Of a stretch of DNA of 64,000 nucleotides, positions 17,876 to 29,721 are shown piece by piece. The stretch's first letter is position 1. Every line of letters starts with the position of its first letter. A program made the position numbers and the translations under genes. The notes below the pieces were generated by a model. It had not been told where the DNA came from. It saw nothing but the letters and a program-made list of their open reading frames with translations, and did not search any database. Origin of the DNA: DATFAS01 sp035254305. GTDB lineage: Bacteria > Bacillota > Bacilli > Aneurinibacillales > RAOX-1. The stretch is from positions 5,387-69,386 of the forward strand of contig DATFAS010000002.1 of assembly GCA_035254305.1 (NCBI GenBank), given 5' to 3'.

Positions 17876-17984
17876 TCTAACGGTTAGGAAAGTAAAGGTT
17901 CTTAATTGCTTTCCGTCTCCGCACAGGTGCCACTTGGCTACCACCATCGTCATAGACTTGGCGCAAACCTAAGTTTTACCTTGA

Positions 17985-18221
17985 TTATTTGCGGGAAGTT
18001 ATGTATTCCACTACATCGCCCACTGTAGAAATTTTCTCAGCGTCTTCATCTGAGATTTCCATGTCGAACTCGTCTTCCAATTCCATTACTAATTCAACTA
18101 CATCTAAAGAATCTGCTCCTAAATCTTCTTTAAAAGAAGATGTCAATGCGATAGCTGATTCGTCAACCCCAAGGCGATCAACGATGATTTTCTTCACTCT
18201 TTCCAAGATGTCATCTGCCAT
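17985..18221 (-). CDS. acpP: Acyl carrier protein
   Basis: The 78-residue acidic protein carries the phosphopantetheine attachment Ser38 in [19 protein letters not shown] shuttles acyl chains through FabD, FabF, FabG, FabH and PlsX, all encoded around it. The ATG at 18221 follows GAGGAGGTGA by 5 bp, a very strong site consistent with high expression. A GTG at 18230 lies inside the site and is rejected. The 200-bp gap to fabF holds hairpins. Confidence 0.98.
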   Translation of the reverse strand: MADDILERVKKIIVDRLGVDESAIALTSSFKEDLGADSLDVVELVMELEDEFDMEISDEDAEKISTVGDVVEYITSRK

Positions 18222-18298
18222 TACCTTCACCTCCTCTCAGGTATTATACGAAAAGTTGCAAAGGAAAACCAGTCCAAGCCATTAAAAAATAATCAATA

Positions 18299-19995
<1,697 letters not shown>

Positions 19996-19999
19996 AAAT

Positions 20000-21007
20000 T
20001 TACTTCCTTTCTTCTGAACTCCACTTTAAGACAGAGGCGCCCCAAGTAAGACCGCCACCAAAACCAACAAGTACTAGGTTATCCCCATCCTTTATCCGAC
20101 CACTGCGTACAGCCTCGTCTAGAGCAACAGGTATGGATGCGGAAGACATATTTCCATATCGATCCAAATTGACAACAACCTTATCCATTGAGAGACCAAA
20201 TCTTTTCACTGCAGAATCAATAATTCGAATATTTGCTTGGTGTGGTACAAGAAAATCAATGTCTTCCTTCTTTAAGCCAGCTTTTTGAATGGCCTCCTCT
20301 GCAGAAGTCCCCATTGTCCGCACGGCGAATTTGAATACATCCCCTCCCGCCATGTAGAGATAATGCTTTCGGTCTTGAATGGTTTGTTCACTTACTGGAA
20401 GTCTTGAACCGCCCGCAGGTAACTTCAGGAGTTCACCACCTGAACCATCAGAACCTAAATCAAAGGACAGAAAACCATGCCCTTCCTTTACTGGGCCAAC
20501 AACCGCTGCACCAGCACCATCCCCAAATAATATGCAGGTATTACGATCTGTCCAATCGGTAATCTTAGATAAACATTCCGCCCCAATCACTAACGCATAC
20601 CGATAAAGTCCATTCTGAATGAATTGAGTAGCTGTTGTTAAGCCGTATAAAAATCCTGTACAAGCTGCCGACAAATCGAATGCAGAAGCTTTCTTCGCAC
20701 CAAGACGATCCTGAATTATATTTGCAGTAGATGGAAAAGAAGTGTCCGGTGTCACAGTCGCTACGATGATCAAATCAAGTTCTTCAGGTCGGACACTCGC
20801 TTGTTCCAGAGCACGAAGTGCGGCCTCGTAGGCCAAATCTGAGGAGGCTTGATTTTCTGCCGCAATTCGTCTTTCACAAATACCTGTCCGAGAGACGATC
20901 CATTCGTCCGAGGTGTCAACCATTTGTTCTAACTCTTTGTTTGTTAACACCTTTTCCGGGACATAGGAGCCTGTTCCTAGAATACCGACTGAAAGTTTAT
21001 TATCCAT
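20000..21007 (-). CDS. fabH: 3-oxoacyl-ACP synthase III FabH
   Basis: FabH condenses acyl-CoA with malonyl-ACP to start fatty acids; in Bacillales it sets branched-chain primer use. The 335-residue protein has Cys116 in [11 protein letters not shown], His in VPHQANIRI and Asn in [13 protein letters not shown]. It overlaps plsX by 8 bp. Its location inside the fapR operon is as in Paenibacillus- and Brevibacillus-type genomes rather than B. subtilis. Confidence 0.98.
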   Translation of the reverse strand: MDNKLSVGILGTGSYVPEKVLTNKELEQMVDTSDEWIVSRTGICERRIAAENQASSDLAYEAALRALEQASVRPEELDLIIVATVTPDTSFPSTANIIQDRLGAKKASAFDLSAACTGFLYGLTTATQFIQNGLYRYALVIGAECLSKITDWTDRNTCILFGDGAGAAVVGPVKEGHGFLSFDLGSDGSGGELLKLPAGGSRLPVSEQTIQDRKHYLYMAGGDVFKFAVRTMGTSAEEAIQKAGLKKEDIDFLVPHQANIRIIDSAVKRFGLSMDKVVVNLDRYGNMSSASIPVALDEAVRSGRIKDGDNLVLVGFGGGLTWGASVLKWSSEERK

Positions 21008-22010
21008 TCGATTCCCTTCCTTCTAGTTTCACTTCTTGGGATATATATCCAATCACATCTTCCTCTACGAAGCGTACAGCTTGAAAAATAGCTGTTCTAA
21101 TCGCATTGGCATTTGAGGAGCCGTGGACCTTGATACACGGCCGTCCAAGCCCCATTAAAGGAGCACCCCCGTATTCCATGTAATCAAGTTTCTTGCGAAT
21201 ACGACTAAAGCTTGGGCGAAGTATAGATGCACCAATCTTTGCCCGAAAGGAACTCATAAATTCTTCTTTCATCACTTTAAAAATCACTTCAGCCATTCCT
21301 TCAAATGACTTCAACAGGATGTTTCCGGAAAATCCATCACATACAACTACATCACATACATTAAAAGGAATATCTCTAGCCTCTACATTTCCTACAAACT
21401 CAAAAGCCTGTGAGCTTAGTAACTCAAATGTTTCCTTGGTAAGCTCGTTTCCCTTCTTCTCCTCTGTACCTACATTAAGGAGCCCTACTCTCGGCTTATC
21501 CACATCCATCACGCGCTTCATATAAATATTCCCCATGATTGCGTATTGAAGTAGGTTTTCTGGTTTCGCATCCATATTGGCACCAACATCAAGTACAAGC
21601 ACACCACTACCTCCTATAGTAGGTAGAACAGGGGCTAAAGCAGGCCGTTCAATTCCTTCCATCCTTTTCGCAATAAATATTCCACCAGCCATAAATGCAC
21701 CGGTATTTCCTGCAGAAATGACTGCATCAGCTCTTTGGTCCTTCACCATTTCAAGTGCAATAACCATGGATGAGTCTTTCTTACGTCGGATTACTTTCGC
21801 AGGTTCCTTCTCATCTGCAGCAATGACTTCAGAGGCATGAATAATCTCTATATTATTTGGACAATCTCCAATGATATGGTGCTTAATCTTTTCATTATCG
21901 CCAACTAATAGTATTTGTACATTTGGTAAGGACTGTGCAGCCTTCAGTGCACCTTCCACAATCGCTTGGGGGGCATGATCGCCACCCATAGCGTCTATTG
22001 CGATCTTCAA
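21000..22010 (-). CDS. plsX: Phosphate acyltransferase PlsX
   Basis: PlsX makes acyl-phosphate from acyl-ACP, the acyl donor for PlsY. The 336-residue protein begins [21 protein letters not shown] and has [16 protein letters not shown] and [16 protein letters not shown], all typical. The start codon is TTG with GGAGGGAA 5 bp upstream. It starts 15 bp after fapR, as in other FapR-controlled operons. Confidence 0.98.
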   Translation of the reverse strand: MKIAIDAMGGDHAPQAIVEGALKAAQSLPNVQILLVGDNEKIKHHIIGDCPNNIEIIHASEVIAADEKEPAKVIRRKKDSSMVIALEMVKDQRADAVISAGNTGAFMAGGIFIAKRMEGIERPALAPVLPTIGGSGVLVLDVGANMDAKPENLLQYAIMGNIYMKRVMDVDKPRVGLLNVGTEEKKGNELTKETFELLSSQAFEFVGNVEARDIPFNVCDVVVCDGFSGNILLKSFEGMAEVIFKVMKEEFMSSFRAKIGASILRPSFSRIRKKLDYMEYGGAPLMGLGRPCIKVHGSSNANAIRTAIFQAVRFVEEDVIGYISQEVKLEGRESNG

Positions 22011-22025
22011 GGTATTCCCTCCTAA

Positions 22026-22592
22026 TTATATATGCTTCTCCGCTGCTTTGAACACCCGAAACGTACCGCTAAAAACGAGTTCACCGTGAACGGTCGTCTC
22101 CACCCGCACCAACACCTGATCATTGTTTTGCGATTTAACCTGGGCAATTGCCATAAGCCTCTCCCCAAGTCTAACGGGTCGAACATAGCGCACTCTAGCT
22201 GCACCTGTTAATACCATATCCGCATTAACCACAGCTACGGCAAGCGAATTTGCTTGAGCAAATATGTAATGTCCTCGGGCTACCTGTGTTCTAGAAAATA
22301 CATGTTCCTCTTTCACTTCAAAAATGGAGGTTGCAGACTTATCTAAGTGCAGATTTGTTAATTCTCCAATCACTTCGTTTAATTGAAGGGATTTAAGATG
22401 GTCCCATTTCTGCTCGGCTACATTCTTAATTCTCTCACGCAGTTCCGGTATCCCCAGTTCAAAACGATCTAGGCGTATCGTTTGGATGCTTACCCTGAAT
22501 TTATGGGCGAGTTCATCATCCGTGAGAAAGGGATTATTCTTCAGCTTTTCTATTAATTCTTCTTGTCTATTCTTCTTCTTTAGACGTGAAAT
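22026..22592 (-). CDS. fapR: Malonyl-CoA-responsive transcriptional repressor FapR, no canonical start codon
   Basis: FapR represses fatty acid and phospholipid genes and is released by malonyl-CoA. The frame gives an N-terminal HTH (FLTDDELAHKFRVSIQTIRLDR, in parts) and the hot-dog effector domain (FSRTQVARGHYIFAQANSLAVAV). No in-frame ATG, GTG or TTG exists before the domain; the first is a GTG at 22373, which would delete the HTH. Starting at the ATT at 22592 gives 188 residues, equal to B. subtilis FapR, with GGTGA 6 bp upstream. An ATG at 22596 is one base out of frame, so either ATT is used or a one-base indel in a TTT run is present. Confidence 0.9.
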   Translation of the reverse strand: MSRLKKKNRQEELIEKLKNNPFLTDDELAHKFRVSIQTIRLDRFELGIPELRERIKNVAEQKWDHLKSLQLNEVIGELTNLHLDKSATSIFEVKEEHVFSRTQVARGHYIFAQANSLAVAVVNADMVLTGAARVRYVRPVRLGERLMAIAQVKSQNNDQVLVRVETTVHGELVFSGTFRVFKAAEKHI

Positions 22593-22616
22593 ACATACTC
22601 ACCGCCACCCAAAAAC

Positions 22617-22633
22617 TTAATACCAGGTACTAA
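22617..22633. promoter_or_regulatory. FapR operator
   Basis: TTAATACCAGGTACTAA is a near-perfect palindrome matching the FapR box (TTAGTACCTGATACTAA-like). It lies just downstream of the fapR -10, where bound repressor would block transcription, and predicts autoregulation of the whole fapR-plsX-fab operon. Confidence 0.88.
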
Positions 22634-22637
22634 TAGT

Positions 22638-22666
22638 AGTATATGAAAAATTGTATTCCCATGCAA
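22638..22666 (-). promoter_or_regulatory. Promoter of the fapR operon
   Basis: On the minus strand: TTGCAT (22661-22666), 17-bp spacer, TATACT (22638-22643). The FapR box starts 4 bp beyond the -10. Confidence 0.75.
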
Positions 22667-22693
22667 CCGAAAGTACCCGACTAATTTAGACAA

Positions 22694-22722
22694 ATAAAAA
22701 AAGCTTCTATTATGAAGCCTTT
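22694..22722 (-). terminator. Terminator of yceD-rpmF
   Basis: GCTTC (22703-22707) pairs with GAAGC (22714-22718) and the minus-strand tail is TTTTTTTATTTG. A second, upstream hairpin GGGCAA.../...TTGCCC at about 22805-22833 also lies in this 3' region. Confidence 0.75.
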
Positions 22723-22844
22723 CAATAAGTAAAACGCTAGTTTACAAGAAGTTTGAGTTCACTTTATTCATTTTTAGAACCTAAACATGGCCATGTGGCA
22801 AATAGGGCAAAGCGTGAAAACACACCTTGCCCCAGCAGGCTCTA

Positions 22845-23018
22845 TTATTTGTTTACAACTTCTTCACCTTTGTAAGATCCACAAACTTTGCAAACACGGT
22901 GAGATAATTTATATTCTCCGCAATTCGGGCATTTCACCATGCCTGGCACTTCAAGCTTGAAGTGTGTGCGGCGCATTCTTTTGCGAGTTTTGGAAGTTCT
23001 TCTTTGAGGTACTGCCAT
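22845..23018 (-). CDS. rpmF: 50S ribosomal protein bL32
   Basis: The 57-residue protein starts [19 protein letters not shown] and has a zinc ribbon with two CxxC pairs ([18 protein letters not shown]). It is therefore the zinc-containing form. The ATG at 23018 follows GGGGGTGG; an in-frame start at 23072 adds a non-homologous tail. It is co-transcribed with yceD, as in most bacteria. Confidence 0.97.
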   Translation of the reverse strand: MAVPQRRTSKTRKRMRRTHFKLEVPGMVKCPNCGEYKLSHRVCKVCGSYKGEEVVNK

Positions 23019-23151
23019 TGCTTCCACCCCCTTCAACACATGTTGATAATGTTTCCTCTTACCAGTTACCAACCATGGGGTTGTTCCGATAGAAGTATAC
23101 TGTATATTATCACTAACACTAACAAATTGCCAGTATTAGAAATAACCTATT

Positions 23152-23652
23152 TCATTTCTGATCCTTCTCAAAAAATAAAGCAAGATCAGCTAACCTCGGA
23201 TCAATGCGTTCATTCACACATCCACAAGGTTCAACATTACGATTCACTCCACAAGTAGGACATAATCCCTTACAATCCTCACCACAGTTGAAAACTTGGG
23301 GTAATTCCAAAAAAATAGATTCGTGGAAGTAGGGAGTAAGGTCAATCTTCCCTCCGTGGAAAGAGTGAATATCGCCTTCTTCATCCACTGGCCCTTCAGC
23401 AAATTGCTCATTAAAGTCGATTTCCAATGGATACTCTGTAGGTACTAAACACTTAGAACACTTCACCTTAAGTAATCCAGTGATTATTCCCTCAGTTACA
23501 ACTAACACAGCTTCCTTCGATACTTGGCCCTTAAAATAAAAATCTTCAAAGGCTGCAACATCTTGGTACCTCACCGTACTCATATCAATCTGGTTATCTA
23601 AAGATAAGGTTTGGTGAGGAGCTTTCTCTAATTCATTCAAAAGTATAATCAT
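23152..23652 (-). CDS. ylbN: YceD/DUF177 protein (YlbN)
   Basis: The 166-residue protein has the DUF177 features: a CSKC pair around residue 65 and the C-terminal CKGLCPTCGVNRN. YceD relatives are needed for normal 23S rRNA accumulation in E. coli and plant plastids; the exact reaction is unknown. It precedes rpmF in the same transcript and has its own consensus promoter. Confidence 0.93.
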   Translation of the reverse strand: MIILLNELEKAPHQTLSLDNQIDMSTVRYQDVAAFEDFYFKGQVSKEAVLVVTEGIITGLLKVKCSKCLVPTEYPLEIDFNEQFAEGPVDEEGDIHSFHGGKIDLTPYFHESIFLELPQVFNCGEDCKGLCPTCGVNRNVEPCGCVNERIDPRLADLALFFEKDQK

Positions 23653-23680
23653 AGTAAGTCACCTCTAGACAACAAAAATT

Positions 23681-23709
23681 ATTATATCCTTGCTATGAAG
23701 GTTTGTCAA
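23681..23709 (-). promoter_or_regulatory. Consensus promoter of ylbN-rpmF
   Basis: On the minus strand: TTGACA (23704-23709), 17-bp spacer, TATAAT (23681-23686), both hexamers perfect. The -35 overlaps that of the divergent tmcAL promoter by 5 bp. Confidence 0.88.
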
Positions 23710-23731
23710 CAATATTGACTTTCATTATAAT
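23703..23731 (+). promoter_or_regulatory. Promoter of tmcAL
   Basis: TTGTCA (23703-23708), 17-bp spacer, TATAAT (23726-23731), 40 bp before the start codon. It shares -35 bases with the divergent ylbN promoter. Confidence 0.8.
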
Positions 23732-23771
23732 GAAAATGATTCCTTAGTTTGAAAGTGAGGCAATAATTGAA

Positions 23772-24983
23772 ATGAAGGTTGTTGGTCTTATCGTTGAGTA
23801 TAATCCCCTGCATAATGGTCATCTCCACCATTTTCAACAATCCCTGCAAGCGACTGGAGCTAATGCCTCAGTTGCTGTTATGAGTGGCTTCTTTCTACAG
23901 CGAGGAGAGCCCGCACTCGTTGGGAAATGGGCACGTGCTCAGATGGCACTAGCCCTTGGGGTTGATCTTGTTCTCGAGCTACCCTTAGCTTATTGCACTC
24001 AGAATGCGGAGTGGTTTGCATTTGGTGCCATCTCTACCCTGCATAATCTTGGAATAGTGGACTACGTCTGTTTTGGAAGTGAAAGTGGAGAACTCTCTTG
24101 GATCCATTCCTTAGCTGATTGCCTACAAGATGAACCACATTCTTTCAAACAAAAGATAAAGGAACTTTTGGCCCTTGGATTATCTTATCCTAAAGCCTAT
24201 GCTTCCGCTATCTCCTCTTCGTTCAATATCCCCGAAAAATTCATTGAACAACCAAATAATATTTTAGGTTTAAATTATGTACTTGCTCTAAAAAGACTTC
24301 AAAGCAAAATCCAACCAGCCACAGTTATTCGAACAAAAGCGGACTATCATCAAGAATCCATCACGGATCAAAGAATTGCAAGTGCTACCGCAATCCGTAA
24401 GCAACTCCTAGAAAAAACGATAAATGACATTATTCCCTATGTTCCTAAGACAACATACGAAATTCTTTCTCAGGAATCACAAGCTGGTCGTTGCCCAGTT
24501 ACTTGGAATCATTTCTATCCCTTTCTAATGGCTAACTTAGCAACAAAATCTGAGAGTGAGCTTGCTGAAATCTATGGAATGGACGAAGGGTTAGAATATC
24601 GTTTGAAACGGGAATTTCTCTATTCACATTCCTTTCAGGAATTGATGGAACGAATAAAAACGAAACGTTATACCTGGAACCGACTACAACGGCTTTTCCT
24701 CTACACCCTGCTAAATATCAAAGAGGGACAGGTTCAGTCCTTCAACCTCGATCAAGGGGTACCTTATATTCGAGTCCTTGGTTTCAATAGTAAGGGAAGA
24801 GAATTACTTCACCTAGCCAAGAAGCTTTCTCCTGTCCCGATTTTGACTAAGATCCCTAAGACTCGAGAAGCCATGCTAGAGCTTGATATTCGTGCATCAA
24901 CCATCTACCAATTAGGCTGTCCACAGCCATTCGAAAAAAAGCAATACAATCAAGAGTTCTATATGCCTCCTATTATCGTTTAA
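23772..24983 (+). CDS. tmcAL: tRNA(Met) cytidine acetate ligase TmcAL (YlbM)
   Basis: TmcAL acetylates C34 of elongator tRNA-Met using acetate and ATP. The 403-residue protein starts with a nucleotidyltransferase-like fold and the HxGH-type motif VEYNPLHNGHLHHF, followed by GFFLQRGEPA and LDLRASTIYQL-like C-terminal residues. GAGG lies about 11 bp before the ATG. It is a single-gene transcript, divergent from ylbN-rpmF. Confidence 0.95.
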   Translation: MKVVGLIVEYNPLHNGHLHHFQQSLQATGANASVAVMSGFFLQRGEPALVGKWARAQMALALGVDLVLELPLAYCTQNAEWFAFGAISTLHNLGIVDYVCFGSESGELSWIHSLADCLQDEPHSFKQKIKELLALGLSYPKAYASAISSSFNIPEKFIEQPNNILGLNYVLALKRLQSKIQPATVIRTKADYHQESITDQRIASATAIRKQLLEKTINDIIPYVPKTTYEILSQESQAGRCPVTWNHFYPFLMANLATKSESELAEIYGMDEGLEYRLKREFLYSHSFQELMERIKTKRYTWNRLQRLFLYTLLNIKEGQVQSFNLDQGVPYIRVLGFNSKGRELLHLAKKLSPVPILTKIPKTREAMLELDIRASTIYQLGCPQPFEKKQYNQEFYMPPIIV

Positions 24984-24987
24984 AAGA

Positions 24988-25029
24988 ATAAGGTCTAAGC
25001 TCTTGAAAATATGAGAACTTAGACCTTAT
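24988..25029. terminator. Bidirectional terminator between tmcAL and ylbL
   Basis: ATAAGGTCTAAG (24988-24999) pairs with CTTAGACCTTAT (25018-25029), a perfect 12-bp stem between convergent genes. Confidence 0.85.
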
Positions 25030-25035
25030 CTATTC

Positions 25036-26079
25036 TTATGATTTTGGCGTTAAAGTTTTCAAGTAATTCAACGCATCATCGACGTTTTTCACCGGAACAA
25101 GTTTAATACTTAATCCTGCTGACTTCTCTTTTTCTACGGCTTCTTCATAATTCGATTTCTCTCCCTCGATGGAAGTCGCTGGAGCTAAGAAAATCTCTGC
25201 CCCTTGCTCTTGGGCAGCTACAATTTTGTGTGTGATACCTCCAATGGGTCCGATTGTTCCATCCTCATTAATCGTCCCTGTTCCTGCAATATGGTATCCT
25301 TTTGTAATATCTTCTTGAGTCAGCTGATTAATCATTTCTAACGTAAACATAAGGCCTGCAGAGGGGCCACCGATATCTTCTGACTTAATGATTACGTTTT
25401 TAGGTAATATGAACTGCCGATGGGTAACCGGTGAAGCAATCCCAATCCCGGCTTTTTTCTTGCCTTCCTGTGTCTCCCCTGGTAATAATTTCATCTCAAG
25501 AGTTGCTGATTCCTTCTTTCCTTCCCGAAGATATTCAATCTTAACTTTATCTCCTTCGGATCTTCCTTTCAGTGCTTCGACAAGCTCTGTTGCTGTGTGG
25601 ATTTCCTTCTCTTCAACTTCAACGATAATATCACCAATCTTCAATACCTGCTCCGCAGCATATCCAGGTAACAATTGCATAACCATGGCCCCATTATTTT
25701 GGATAGGAAATTGGTATCCCGCTTTTTGAAAGGCCACAACTTTCGCTGTATCCTGTGAAGCCTTCATCACTTCTAACTGTCTTTGGGTATACTGCTCATT
25801 CGATTCATGCGGGCTATGTATATATTCTGAGTGCACAAGCTCCGAATTAGGATCTACTAAGGCATATAAATAACGTCCTATAGAGGCTGGACCCATCCTA
25901 ACGGTAGTCATGTTTAGACTCCCTTTTTCATCGTGAAAGCCACCCTCCACTTCAACCATAGGGGCTAAAGGAATGGCAGAACCAGGCCTTTCGATATAAT
26001 ACGGAACTGGTATATTTAAAACTAAAAAAATTGCAGCAATAAGGGCAAAGCCCCAGAATATCCTTCTATTTTTTTTCAT
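25036..26079 (-). CDS. ylbL: PDZ/Lon-type membrane protease YlbL (DdcP)
   Basis: The 347-residue protein has one N-terminal membrane segment (about 6-25), a PDZ domain (about 125-200, IGDIIVEVEEKEIHTATELVEAL) and a Lon-like S16 protease domain with the Ser-Lys dyad in GGPSAGLMF and ITHKIVAA. In B. subtilis it helps recovery from DNA damage by degrading the division inhibitor YneA. The ATG at 26079 follows AGGTGGAA and overlaps the ylbK stop (ATGA). Confidence 0.95.
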   Translation of the reverse strand: MKKNRRIFWGFALIAAIFLVLNIPVPYYIERPGSAIPLAPMVEVEGGFHDEKGSLNMTTVRMGPASIGRYLYALVDPNSELVHSEYIHSPHESNEQYTQRQLEVMKASQDTAKVVAFQKAGYQFPIQNNGAMVMQLLPGYAAEQVLKIGDIIVEVEEKEIHTATELVEALKGRSEGDKVKIEYLREGKKESATLEMKLLPGETQEGKKKAGIGIASPVTHRQFILPKNVIIKSEDIGGPSAGLMFTLEMINQLTQEDITKGYHIAGTGTINEDGTIGPIGGITHKIVAAQEQGAEIFLAPATSIEGEKSNYEEAVEKEKSAGLSIKLVPVKNVDDALNYLKTLTPKS

Positions 26080-26858
26080 TGCTTCCACCTATTCTCTAGT
26101 TTTTCTTTGATCTCCTCTATCCCAGCCCGCGCTGTTTGTTCACCAATTTCAATCAATTCTTCTATTTGTGAAAATGCTGTCGCACTAAACTGATCAACCA
26201 TTGGGCTAATCATAATGTCTGCTTGCAAAACACGGTGTCGAAAAATTTCCCGTTCCATCACTTCAATCGTTTGTGAAATCACATCAAATATGGATCCCAA
26301 TCGTACATCACTGGATTTAATACCTACATCCACACCGATCACAACATCAGAGCCCATATCTCTAGCAACGGTAATCGGAACACGATCAATGACTCCACCG
26401 TCAACTAATAGCTTTCCATCTATTTCTTCAGGGACAAAAATCCCGGGAATTGATATGCTTGCTCTTACTGCCTGACTCACAGAACCCTGACGAAATACTA
26501 CTCGTTCCCCCTTCAAAATATCCGTAGCAACAATCGATAGTGGAATCGAAAGTTCTTCTATTTTTTTTCCTTGGGTAAGAATTTTCACCATTTCTTTGAT
26601 TTTCTCTCCTGCTATAAATCCCATTTTGGGAACCGTTAGATCAATCCAATACTTCCTTTTGAGGTTCATTGCCAGTTTTACCATCATATCTGGATTCATA
26701 CCCGATGCATAGAAGGCTCCAATCAAACTTCCCATGCTACTTCCAACGATATAATCGATAGGGATACCCTCTTCTTCAAGTACTTTAATGACTCCAATAT
26801 GAGCCAATCCTCTTGCACCACCTGAACCAAGCGCCAAACCAACCTTTGGTCTTTGCAT
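26076..26858 (-). CDS. ylbK: Patatin-like phospholipase (YlbK/RssA family)
   Basis: The 260-residue protein has the patatin catalytic dyad: GSGGARGLAHIGV oxyanion loop, nucleophile Ser in GSSMGSLIGA and Asp in DGGVIDRVP. Substrate is unknown. The ATG at 26858 (MQRPKVGLALGSGG) follows GGGAGGGAG; a frame extending to 26915 adds a Cys-rich segment without homology. It is coupled to ylbL. Confidence 0.93.
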   Translation of the reverse strand: MQRPKVGLALGSGGARGLAHIGVIKVLEEEGIPIDYIVGSSMGSLIGAFYASGMNPDMMVKLAMNLKRKYWIDLTVPKMGFIAGEKIKEMVKILTQGKKIEELSIPLSIVATDILKGERVVFRQGSVSQAVRASISIPGIFVPEEIDGKLLVDGGVIDRVPITVARDMGSDVVIGVDVGIKSSDVRLGSIFDVISQTIEVMEREIFRHRVLQADIMISPMVDQFSATAFSQIEELIEIGEQTARAGIEEIKEKLENRWKQ

Positions 26859-27106
26859 TAGCAGCTCCCTCCCTTTCTCAAACCCCTTCCGAGGGCAACA
26901 GTTGCATCTGAGCAAGTAGTAAATCGACGTAGTACAGATGCTTTAGATGACGCAGGTCTGCCCTTTCGTTCCATAATTACTACCTATTATATGAATGGTG
27001 ACTGGAATGATCAACCAATTGAATTTCGGATGCTTGGTCTATTCATAGTAGTAAATGCGTAGATTTTATTGATAACAGACTAATCACAATTTAATTGGAG
27101 GCTTCT

Positions 27107-28333
27107 ATGCGTTGGAAACCATACGTGGTTACATTGTTTTTTGCCATTTCTAGCATGTTGCTGGTGGTTGCCATGATACGCTTCCCACAAATGGCATTCG
27201 ATTCCTCCCTAAGGGGGCTTAAAATTTGGTGGGATGTACTCTTTCCTGCCCTCATGCCTTTTATGATTATTTCTGAAATCATGATGGGATTTGGTGTTGT
27301 TCATTTCATGGGTGTACTCCTAGAACCTTTAATGCGCCCCCTATTTAATGTACCAGGTACCGGTGGCTTCGTTACTGCCCTGGGGCTGGCTTCTAGTTAC
27401 CCAGTAGGACCAAAGCTAACGGTTCGCCTCCGTGAACAGAATTTAGTTTCAAGGGCAGAAGGAGAACGACTAGTCTGTTTTACTAGTACTTCAGATCCCC
27501 TTTTTATTTTCGGAGCTATCGCTGTTGGTTTCTTTCATGACGCTTCATTAGGCCTCACAATTGCTATTTCCAATTACACAGGTGCCATTCTACTTGGAAT
27601 CCTATTGCGCTTTCATGACTGGAAAGGAAAAAAAACAATTTACACTCTCGATAAGGATCTTCCCATCTTTCTCCGTGCCTTTCGTGCTATGCACAGAGCC
27701 AGGATGAAAGAAAAACGACCTTTAGGTAAATTGATGGGTGATGCTGTATTAAGTTCTTTTCAGACGGTTTTTGTCATTGGCGGTTTTATCATTTTGTTTT
27801 CTGTCATTATGAACTTCATTACTTCCGGGTTTTTGGCAAGTTTTATTGCAGCTCCCTTTAGTGTATTGCTCCAATTGTTTCACCTTCCGGAGCAATTATC
27901 TAAACCGTTTATCATCGGTTTTTTTGAAGTCACACAGGGTATGAAAAGTATTAGCGAATTAATTGGAAATATTGATTTAAAAACCAAGGTTGCATTGGCT
28001 TCTGCATTTGTTGCGTGGGGAGGTATTTCCGTTCATGCACAAGTAGCAAGTATCATTAGCTCCACAGATATGCGCTATAAACCCTATTTTATTTATAAAA
28101 TGGTACATGCCATATTTTCATGGTTAATTGCCCTTGCTGTTTGGGATCCCTTACGTGAAACTACCCAAACAAAAATTGTACCTGTATTTATGCAGCAAAT
28201 CCCATCAGGTAGCTTATCCTACGCTATGGGTGCATTGGATAATTTAGGGGCCTATGCTCTTATCCTCTTGTTATTTTTGCTGGTTTTATCTTTTTTCACC
28301 TTTCTGTGGAAAAGTTCAACTCGTAGTTTGTAA
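27107..28333 (+). CDS. ylbJ: Sporulation integral membrane protein YlbJ
   Basis: This 408-residue, very hydrophobic protein has about eight membrane segments and nucleoside-transporter-type gate motifs (LFPALMPFMIISEIMMGFG, SYPVGPKLTVRL, TSTSDPLFIFGA). YlbJ is required for spore cortex formation in B. subtilis and is made in the mother cell under sigma-E. The ATG at 27107 is 6 bp from GGAGG; the TTG at 27095 lies inside that site. It diverges from ylbK. I could not fix a clear sigma-E promoter in the 248-bp gap. Confidence 0.94.
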   Translation: MRWKPYVVTLFFAISSMLLVVAMIRFPQMAFDSSLRGLKIWWDVLFPALMPFMIISEIMMGFGVVHFMGVLLEPLMRPLFNVPGTGGFVTALGLASSYPVGPKLTVRLREQNLVSRAEGERLVCFTSTSDPLFIFGAIAVGFFHDASLGLTIAISNYTGAILLGILLRFHDWKGKKTIYTLDKDLPIFLRAFRAMHRARMKEKRPLGKLMGDAVLSSFQTVFVIGGFIILFSVIMNFITSGFLASFIAAPFSVLLQLFHLPEQLSKPFIIGFFEVTQGMKSISELIGNIDLKTKVALASAFVAWGGISVHAQVASIISSTDMRYKPYFIYKMVHAIFSWLIALAVWDPLRETTQTKIVPVFMQQIPSGSLSYAMGALDNLGAYALILLLFLLVLSFFTFLWKSSTRSL

Positions 28334-28351
28334 TTTTTGTTCAAAAAGAGA

Positions 28352-28377
28352 AAACTCGGTTTATACCGAGTTTTTTT
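28352..28377. terminator. Terminator between ylbJ and coaD
   Basis: AAACTCGGT (28352-28360) pairs with ACCGAGTTT (28365-28373), followed on the plus strand by T7. It can act on both strands between convergent genes. Confidence 0.9.
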
Positions 28378-28394
28378 GGATGGATTTTCAAGAA

Positions 28395-29467
<1,073 letters not shown>

Positions 29468-29721
29468 CAGTTGTCACCACCTACAAAATTCACTTATCAT
29501 AAGCTTGCACATGTAATCTCAAGTTTAACATAAACAAAGCTTGGTGGTAAATGTTGACTCCTTCTTCACCCTATTTTTAAAATTTATTTCCAAATGCGTA
29601 TAAACCTTCCAAGGTTTGTTCATAATAAAATTAGTAACGTGGTAAAACATGTTACTGACAACCGCGGAGAAGACTTACGTTTCCCCATAAGCTCTTCCTC
29701 CGGTTTCTCCTCTCCCATTGG

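Noticed and set aside
22026..22373. 115-residue FapR lacking the HTH, from GTG 22373
   Set aside because: The upstream frame encodes a complete, conserved HTH, so the short form is an artefact of start-codon rules.
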